A stretch of 9,110 bases of DNA from Firmicutes bacterium UBA2595 (GTDB lineage: Bacteria; Bacillota; Thermincolia; Thermincolales; UBA2595), in the NCBI GenBank assembly GCA_002339745.1, contig DDKP01000143.1, positions 1 to 9,110 of the forward strand, given 5' to 3'. The notes under the pieces were generated by a model. The model had not been told where the DNA came from. It saw only the letters and a program-made list of their open reading frames with translations, and made no database searches. A program made the translations under genes and the position numbers. The stretch's first letter is position 1, and each line of letters begins with the position of its first letter. Positions 5,117 to 9,110 of this stretch are shown in pieces.

Positions 5117-6472
5117 TCATTGGATTTTCTCCAGGTCCGGGTTATCACATGCCATCCGCCCCACCTTGCTCATCGGGTACCACCTGTCACCCACTTTTAC
5201 CTTTACTATATCAGCAGTGTAATCGTTTTTTGTATTGTTTTCACTGGAATTTTCCAATAAGGACGAGCCCACCCCGTATATGTCGGCAGGTACGCCCAGG
5301 TCTTCAAACTGGCTTATCTTTTTGGCATTAAATCCGCCTGTTACAACAATTTTTACCTCTCTACACCATAGTTTGGCCGTCTCCACCGCGTTATAGGGGA
5401 TCTCCCATTTTGCGTAAGCCGAGTCTATTGCTTCCCTCAGAGCCCACACCAGCCTGGGGTTGACGCCGCAGTCGAGTTTCTTGTCCCCCAGTGGAGGAAC
5501 CGAAACATCCCGCATATTTGAGGCGGTGTCGACCCTTATGGCAAATAACTTATACTTCTGAGCCTCTTCATGCCTTCCTGATCTGTACAGTTCCCAATAG
5601 GCGGAAAACATTCTTCGCATCACTTTTAGCGTTTCCCCCACACAATCATTATGAAAATCCACCAGGGCAATCCTTGGCACTTCGGGAGGCATAATCCTGG
5701 AAAACTGAATCACGGTTTCGGCGGTGTCGCCCAGGAAACAGGCAATGGAGGAGTGGGCGACGGTCCCACCACCCTTGGCTCCCCACCATTCGCCCTGATC
5801 ATCGGTGGACACGAACGGGCGGGAATTCTTATAATACTTTTGATTATAGGCCTGGACTGCCAGATAATATGCATATCCGTGCAGGGCCTGGAGCTTATAG
5901 TGGGTAAACCTGGCCGGGAAGAACAGCACATCCTTACCTTTGGCGGCTACCAGCACATGATAAACATTGGTGGCAACCCTGGTGGTTTCACTGAGAACTC
6001 CCAGGATAGGGGTTTCCAAATTGGCAAAATCCCGGTACCGCCCCCTGATTTTCAGGACAGGCTGTACTTCCATCGGGTCTCCGCTGTAATAAGCAAACGT
6101 GCCGTCATGAACGGCTTCCACTTCCAACCCCTTGTAGGTGTTAACAAATGTCCCGTCATCATCAAAATATCCTGTGCATTCCTGCAGTATTGCAAGAGCT
6201 TCATCCACTCCGGCTACCAGGCTGAAAGGTTCCCTGCGGGTGAAAAACTGCATTTCTACAGAGATGTCGCCATTTTGTACGGCCGAGCCGTCAATTCCCT
6301 TAATATCGCTGTTCCCCCTGAAGGTGTACCCTTCTCCGGACAGTACCTCCAGGATTCTGACAATATTAGAGAAATACGCGTCAGAGTACCTGCCCTCTCT
6401 CATCCGTCCGGCATCAATCCGAAAAGTCTCCTTGTTTAACCTTTTCCCGTCGAAAATGCTTATGACTACCAT
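5117..6472 (-). CDS. Nicotinate phosphoribosyltransferase family protein (NAD salvage)
   Basis: Predicted to join nicotinate and PRPP to nicotinate mononucleotide, with ATP hydrolysis, in the cytoplasm. From the ATG at 6472 it has 451 residues. Family landmarks in order: GRYSDAYF at 27-34 (the N-terminal D-x-Y motif), GGTVAHSSIAC at 235-245 (the G-T-x-x-H loop), VDFHNDC at 271-277, RVDTASNMRD at 313-322 (phosphate-binding R-x-D-T/S), VTGGFN at 377-382 and YGVGSSLL at 399-406 of the barrel, and a C-terminal TADIV...KVGR tail. The R-x-D-T-x-S form resembles archaeal-type enzymes more than the R-x-D-S-G-D of Bacillus and E. coli PncB. An in-frame ATG at 6625 overlaps the upstream gene by 95 bases and adds unrelated residues, so I reject it. 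The ribosome binding site (GGAAGG) is unusually close, three bases from the start. It lies 58 bases after the cysteine-rich gene. Confidence 0.85.
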   Translation of the reverse strand: MVVISIFDGKRLNKETFRIDAGRMREGRYSDAYFSNIVRILEVLSGEGYTFRGNSDIKGIDGSAVQNGDISVEMQFFTRREPFSLVAGVDEALAILQECTGYFDDDGTFVNTYKGLEVEAVHDGTFAYYSGDPMEVQPVLKIRGRYRDFANLETPILGVLSETTRVATNVYHVLVAAKGKDVLFFPARFTHYKLQALHGYAYYLAVQAYNQKYYKNSRPFVSTDDQGEWWGAKGGGTVAHSSIACFLGDTAETVIQFSRIMPPEVPRIALVDFHNDCVGETLKVMRRMFSAYWELYRSGRHEEAQKYKLFAIRVDTASNMRDVSVPPLGDKKLDCGVNPRLVWALREAIDSAYAKWEIPYNAVETAKLWCREVKIVVTGGFNAKKISQFEDLGVPADIYGVGSSLLENSSENNTKNDYTADIVKVKVGDRWYPMSKVGRMACDNPDLEKIQ

Positions 6473-6492
6473 CTCCCTTCCGGTTGCCGAAA

Positions 6493-6521
6493 ATAATACC
6501 AAAAAACTGCCGTATTTGCAA
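6493..6521 (-). promoter_or_regulatory. Probable promoter of the NAPRTase gene
   Basis: On the minus strand, TTGCAA (6521-6516), a 17-base spacer and TATTAT (6498-6493) lie within the gap between the cysteine-rich gene and the NAPRTase gene. They match four and five of six consensus bases. The resulting leader would be only about 14 bases and contains the ribosome binding site, so NAPRTase could be transcribed independently. Confidence 0.5.
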
Positions 6522-6530
6522 TAGGTTTGG

Positions 6531-7250
6531 TTACTCTTCCCTTTTTCTGGCCGCAGTACCTTTGGCCTGCCACATCCAATAGCTGTCATAACCTGAGTAG
6601 GCATAATGCTTAATGTATTTAACATTACAGACCAGATCCGAATTTAAAAAAGCCGCGGTAATACGCAGGGCTTTAAGAGAATCCTCTTTTTGCTCAAACA
6701 AAGGAGTAGATAATTCTCTTAAAGTCTCTACCGGGGGGGCTTCCGTTTTCAAAGCATCCGGCCAGGTTTCAATGAGGGTCTCTCTTTGCACGGCATTTAG
6801 ATATTTATTCTCTATTTCTCCGTATAATAAGGAGAAGCAGGTTCGGCAAAGCTTCTCCACAGTTATTATAACCCCAGGACAGAGGTAGGGAAATTTTTTG
6901 TATGTCTCGATGATGCAATTGGCGCAAAAACGCTCATCACATGAACCGCATTTTTGTGAACAGCTTAGACAAATATGCCTTTCACAATAACCGCATTCCA
7001 GCAAACAATCAGTACAGAACGTCCCGTAGCAGGAACGACATCTGATATAACAATCCAGGCACAGCCCCTTTTTACAGCCAGCGCACCTTAATATGCAATC
7101 GATACAGGACAATTTCCCGCACTTCTCACATTGGATTTCTCTATCCAATCCCCTGACGTGTTTCTTGCAGTGGTAACATGCGTATACCTTGGTAAGGTAC
7201 CGGAATATCCAGGTCTTTCTGACGGCAGAAAGAATGTCTGCTATCTTCAT
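6531..7250 (-). CDS. Cysteine-rich protein with five tandem CxxCxxxxCxxC repeats, function unknown
   Basis: A 239-residue protein I do not recognise as a named family. After a basic N-terminus and a first CxxC (25/28), five units of exactly 15 residues begin at Cys 41, 56, 71, 86 and 101, each C-x2-C-x4-C-x2-C-x4. A further C-x10-C-x2-C follows at 124-138. There are 25 cysteines, all in the first 138 residues; the last 100 residues have only one (about 213) beyond that set and look like a separate domain. The pattern suggests tandem zinc ribbons or treble clefs, or less likely iron-sulfur binding. There is no signal peptide or membrane segment. The ATG at 7250 has AAGGTGG eight bases upstream; an in-frame GTG at 7262 has a poorer site. 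It may share a transcript with the NAPRTase gene. The GC-rich leader hairpin upstream hints at regulation. Confidence 0.8.
   Translation of the reverse strand: MKIADILSAVRKTWIFRYLTKVYACYHCKKHVRGLDREIQCEKCGKLSCIDCILRCAGCKKGLCLDCYIRCRSCYGTFCTDCLLECGYCERHICLSCSQKCGSCDERFCANCIIETYKKFPYLCPGVIITVEKLCRTCFSLLYGEIENKYLNAVQRETLIETWPDALKTEAPPVETLRELSTPLFEQKEDSLKALRITAAFLNSDLVCNVKYIKHYAYSGYDSYWMWQAKGTAARKREE
6906..7130 (-). repeat. Five 45-base coding repeats (15-residue cysteine units)
   Basis: The five units inside the cysteine-rich gene have an exact 45-base period with no insertion or deletion. Conservation is in the cysteine positions and in a hydrophobic/acidic pattern (CxDC in several units) rather than in DNA identity, which points to old duplications kept by selection. 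Confidence 0.85.
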
Positions 7251-7267
7251 TTTAAATACCACCTTTT

Positions 7268-7308
7268 CGGTACCGTGTCACAGGAACAGATGTCTCCTGT
7301 GAATACCG
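7268..7308 (-). promoter_or_regulatory. Leader hairpin in front of the cysteine-rich gene
   Basis: TCACAGGA (7278-7285) and TCCTGTGA (7295-7302) form an 8-bp stem with a 9-base loop. CGGTA (7268-7272) and TACCG (7304-7308) extend it across a small asymmetric bulge. The ribosome binding site AAGGTGG lies just outside on the transcript's 3' side. It is not followed by a T-tract, so it is not a terminator. Confidence 0.5.
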
Positions 7309-7341
7309 CAATTAACAGTTCACCGCGGTACTTTCGGATGG

Positions 7342-7370
7342 CTTATAAGATGGAGTAAATACAAGCCCAA
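7342..7370 (-). promoter_or_regulatory. Possible promoter of the cysteine-rich gene
   Basis: On the minus strand, TTGGGC (7370-7365), a 17-base spacer and TATAAG (7347-7342). The -10 is good (five of six), the -35 moderate. It would give a leader of about 85 bases containing the 7268-7308 hairpin. Confidence 0.4.
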
Positions 7371-7586
7371 TTTAAGGCAAATTTTCTCTATTACTCCTGT
7401 TACGTTTGTTTTTTAACTTCTTCTACGTCGTTATGCAAAAATCCTCCTGTTATCACTTGTAAACCTTGTCTTAACTTAATGCTGCCGATTAAATCTTTAC
7501 GCCCGAACATTTTTGTTTATTACTTTTTGCAGGAATAATGAATATCGGGGCAGAATTTTTATGAAACATTCGGAGCTCGCTTTATA
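7371..7586. other. AT-rich intergenic region between divergent genes
   Basis: No gene is supported here. It separates the minus-strand cysteine-rich gene from plus-strand citrate synthase. A TATAGT at 7583-7588 could be the citrate synthase -10, but no good -35 lies 16-18 bases upstream. GGAGTAA (7352-7358) and TTACTCC (7391-7397) form a long-range inverted repeat that may be accidental. Confidence 0.4.
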
Positions 7587-7600
7587 GTATATACATATAC
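7587..7600. promoter_or_regulatory. Palindrome before citrate synthase, possible operator
   Basis: GTATATACATATAC is a perfect 6-bp inverted repeat with a 2-bp centre. It overlaps the possible -10 (7583-7588) and ends just before the GGAGG ribosome binding site at 7603-7607. The position suits a repressor site; AT-rich composition raises the chance of coincidence. Confidence 0.45.
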
Positions 7601-7614
7601 ACGGAGGTAATGTT

Positions 7615-8973
7615 ATGACGGAAAGTGAATATAGTGAGTTCATCGGAGAGCTTGCCAACTTAGCCAAAACCAGTAACAAAATTAATGCCGAATATTATAC
7701 CAGGTACGACGTCAAAAAAGGCCTGAGAAACAGCGACGGGACAGGGGTTCTGGTAGGCCTCACGGGAATTGGGGACGTCCATGGCTATATTTTGGACGAG
7801 CGTGAAAAGATCTCTGTCGAAGGCCGCCTTACTTACAGAGGAATTAATATTGAGGATATTGTCGAAGGTTTTCAGAAGGACAACCGCCACGGATTTGAAG
7901 AAGTGTGTTACCTGCTTCTGTTCGGCGAACTTCCCAACAAGGAAAACCTGGAAAAATTCAGTAAAATGCTGGGTCAATACCGGATTTTGCCCGAAGGTTT
8001 TATGCGGGACATGATCCTGAAAGCGCCCAGCAAGGATATCATGAATAAACTGGCCAGAAGCGTTTTGGCTTGTTACTCATATGACACCAATCCAGACGAC
8101 ACCAGGATAAAAAATGTCCTGAGGCAGAGCATAGAGCTGATCGCCCGGTTCCCTACATTTGTAGCATACGGTTACCAGGCCATGGCCCGCTACCACAAGG
8201 ATGCCAGCATGTTTATTCACACGCCGGACCCGGGACTGGGAACCGCCGAGAACTTCCTGCTGTTGATCCGGCAGGACAGCAAGTATACCAAAACCGAGGC
8301 TGATATTCTTGACCTCGCCCTGGTCCTGCACGCAGAACATGGCGGCGGCAACAATTCGGCTTTCGCGGCCCGTGTGGTGTCCTCTACCGGAACTGATACT
8401 TATTCTGCAATTGCAGCGGCAGTTGGTTCTTTAAAAGGTCCTAAACACGGAGGGGCTAATATCAAAGTCCTGGAAATGATGGAAAATATCAAGGAACACA
8501 TCTCCGACTGGAAGGACGAAGAAGAAATTGCCCGTTATCTTGAACGAATATTGTTGAGGGAAGCTTTTGACAGGTCAGGACTGATATACGGCCTGGGGCA
8601 TGCGGTATACACCCTGTCTGATCCCCGCGCAGTCCTGCTGAAGAAAAAAGCCCTCGAGTTAGCCCGGGAGAAAAAACGGGTAGAAGAATTTAACCTTTAC
8701 GCTATGGTTGAAAAGCTCGCTCCGGCGGTTTTCTCCAAAATCAAAAAAACCGACAAGCGCCTTTGTGTAAATGTCGATTTTTATTCCGGTTTCGTTTACG
8801 ACATGCTATATATCCCACTGGAACTGTGCACACCGATCTTTGCGGTGGCCAGGATTGCCGGATGGTGTGCCCACAGGATAGAAGAACTGGTCAGCGTCAA
8901 AACAATCATGAGACCGGCTTATAAGAGTGTTGTGACTCGCAAAGAGTATGTTCCATTGTCTGAACGTGGGTAA
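7615..8973 (+). CDS. gltA: Citrate synthase (Si-type, citrate/2-methylcitrate synthase family)
   Basis: Condenses acetyl-CoA and oxaloacetate to citrate, entering the TCA cycle or glutamate synthesis; cytoplasmic. The 452-residue protein starts at ATG 7615, seven bases after GGAGG. The catalytic triad is visible: His242 in LHAEHGGGNNSAFAARV, His329 in YGLGHAVYTLSDPRA, and Asp388 in VNVDFYSG. The small-domain segment GSLKGPKHGGAN is at 271-282. The N-terminal GLTGIGDVHGY and EGRLTYRGINIEDIVEG segments are typical. The HGGGN form around the first catalytic His resembles the EGGN of eukaryotic enzymes rather than the NAST of Bacillus CitZ, and the length exceeds the 370-residue Bacillus type, so it belongs to a longer subgroup. 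A 2-methylcitrate role cannot be excluded. It is monocistronic, with its own terminator. Confidence 0.95.
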   Translation: MTESEYSEFIGELANLAKTSNKINAEYYTRYDVKKGLRNSDGTGVLVGLTGIGDVHGYILDEREKISVEGRLTYRGINIEDIVEGFQKDNRHGFEEVCYLLLFGELPNKENLEKFSKMLGQYRILPEGFMRDMILKAPSKDIMNKLARSVLACYSYDTNPDDTRIKNVLRQSIELIARFPTFVAYGYQAMARYHKDASMFIHTPDPGLGTAENFLLLIRQDSKYTKTEADILDLALVLHAEHGGGNNSAFAARVVSSTGTDTYSAIAAAVGSLKGPKHGGANIKVLEMMENIKEHISDWKDEEEIARYLERILLREAFDRSGLIYGLGHAVYTLSDPRAVLLKKKALELAREKKRVEEFNLYAMVEKLAPAVFSKIKKTDKRLCVNVDFYSGFVYDMLYIPLELCTPIFAVARIAGWCAHRIEELVSVKTIMRPAYKSVVTRKEYVPLSERG

Positions 8974-8977
8974 GCTA

Positions 8978-9018
8978 AAGGAAGAAGCAGGTAAATTCCT
9001 GCCTCTTCCTTGATTTTA
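8978..9018 (+). terminator. Terminator of the citrate synthase gene
   Basis: Arms AAGGAAGAAGCAGG (8978-8991) and CCTGCCTCTTCCTT (8998-9011) pair at 13 of 14 positions with a 6-base loop and are followed by TGATTTT. It starts four bases after the stop codon. Confidence 0.8.
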
Positions 9019-9064
9019 AAATAAAGAATGGGACTTGAAGCGTTAACTTCGAATGCCGTTAAAT

Positions 9065-9106
9065 TAAAAAAAGTAAATAAAAGGCAGTGATTTTATTCAC
9101 CGCCTT
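9065..9106 (-). terminator. Terminator for a minus-strand gene beyond the right edge
   Basis: AAGGCAGTGA (9081-9090) and TCACCGCCTT (9097-9106) pair at nine of ten positions. Read on the minus strand, the hairpin is followed by TTTTATTTACTTTTTTT (9080-9064). That orientation means it ends a transcript coming from the right, convergent with citrate synthase. Confidence 0.65.
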
Positions 9107-9110
9107 AAGT

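Noticed and set aside
6473..6625. Upstream extension of the NAPRTase gene to ATG 6625
   Set aside because: It overlaps the end of the cysteine-rich gene by 95 bases, lacks family similarity, and a promoter and ribosome binding site lie between it and the ATG at 6472.
6906..7130. Regular 45-base periodicity as a possible CRISPR-like array
   Set aside because: The period is in a protein-coding frame with conserved cysteine codons and low DNA identity between units; there are no identical repeats separated by unique spacers.
7322..7331. T-box-like core (GTACCGCGG on the minus strand)
   Set aside because: It resembles the T-box TGGNACCGCG sequence, but the preceding GGTGG is missing, I see no Stem I with its usual motifs, no terminator follows, and the downstream gene is not a tRNA synthetase or amino-acid gene.
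7420..7456. Tiny minus-strand frame after an AGGAGG (TTG start, about 12 codons)
   Set aside because: It has a ribosome-binding-like sequence, but the frame is very short, begins with TTG at a close spacing and has no visible relation to a regulatory hairpin, so I cannot support it as a leader peptide.

Overview
The window looks like chromosomal DNA from a Bacillota (Gram-positive) bacterium, most likely of the Clostridia/Peptococcaceae type. The reasons are strong GGAGG-type ribosome binding sites, frequent GTG starts, moderate GC content, a late-heme cluster of uroporphyrinogen decarboxylase, ferrochelatase and a HemY-type oxidase, and an IS1380-like transposase remnant. This placement is inferred from gene content and protein style; no database search was possible.

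Layout, left to right. Positions 1-186 hold the end (or all) of an unrecognised plus-strand gene, closed by a GC-rich hairpin at 187-219. From 4230 down to 245 on the minus strand lies one operon: a MarR-family regulator, hemE, hemH and hemY. Its promoter (extended -10, 17-bp spacing) lies at 4317-4345 and is surrounded by three copies of the palindrome TTTACA-NN-TGTAAA, very probably the binding sites of the MarR protein. Positions 4377-4607 are non-coding as far as I can see. Positions 4608-5005 are a 398-bp relic of an IS1380-like insertion sequence: perfect 14-bp terminal inverted repeats enclose only the first 63 codons of the transposase. A strong bidirectional hairpin terminator follows at 5078-5108. 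From 7250 down to 5117 on the minus strand are a cysteine-rich protein with five exact 15-residue CxxCxxxxCxxC repeats and a nicotinate phosphoribosyltransferase-family gene that also has its own likely promoter. After a 350-bp intergenic region, gltA/citZ-type citrate synthase runs on the plus strand (7615-8973) and ends in a terminator. A last hairpin at 9081-9106 with its T-tract on the minus strand predicts a convergent gene beyond the right edge.

How the genes work together: HemE, HemY and HemH cover the late heme steps from uroporphyrinogen III to an iron porphyrin. No coproporphyrinogen decarboxylase gene lies between them, so the cluster fits the coproporphyrin-dependent route, with the final decarboxylation encoded elsewhere. 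The MarR protein probably represses its own operon. The NAPRTase belongs to NAD salvage and the citrate synthase to central carbon metabolism; I see no direct functional link between these and the heme operon. The observations most worth following up are the triple MarR operator, the cysteine-repeat protein of unknown function, and the IS1380 relic.
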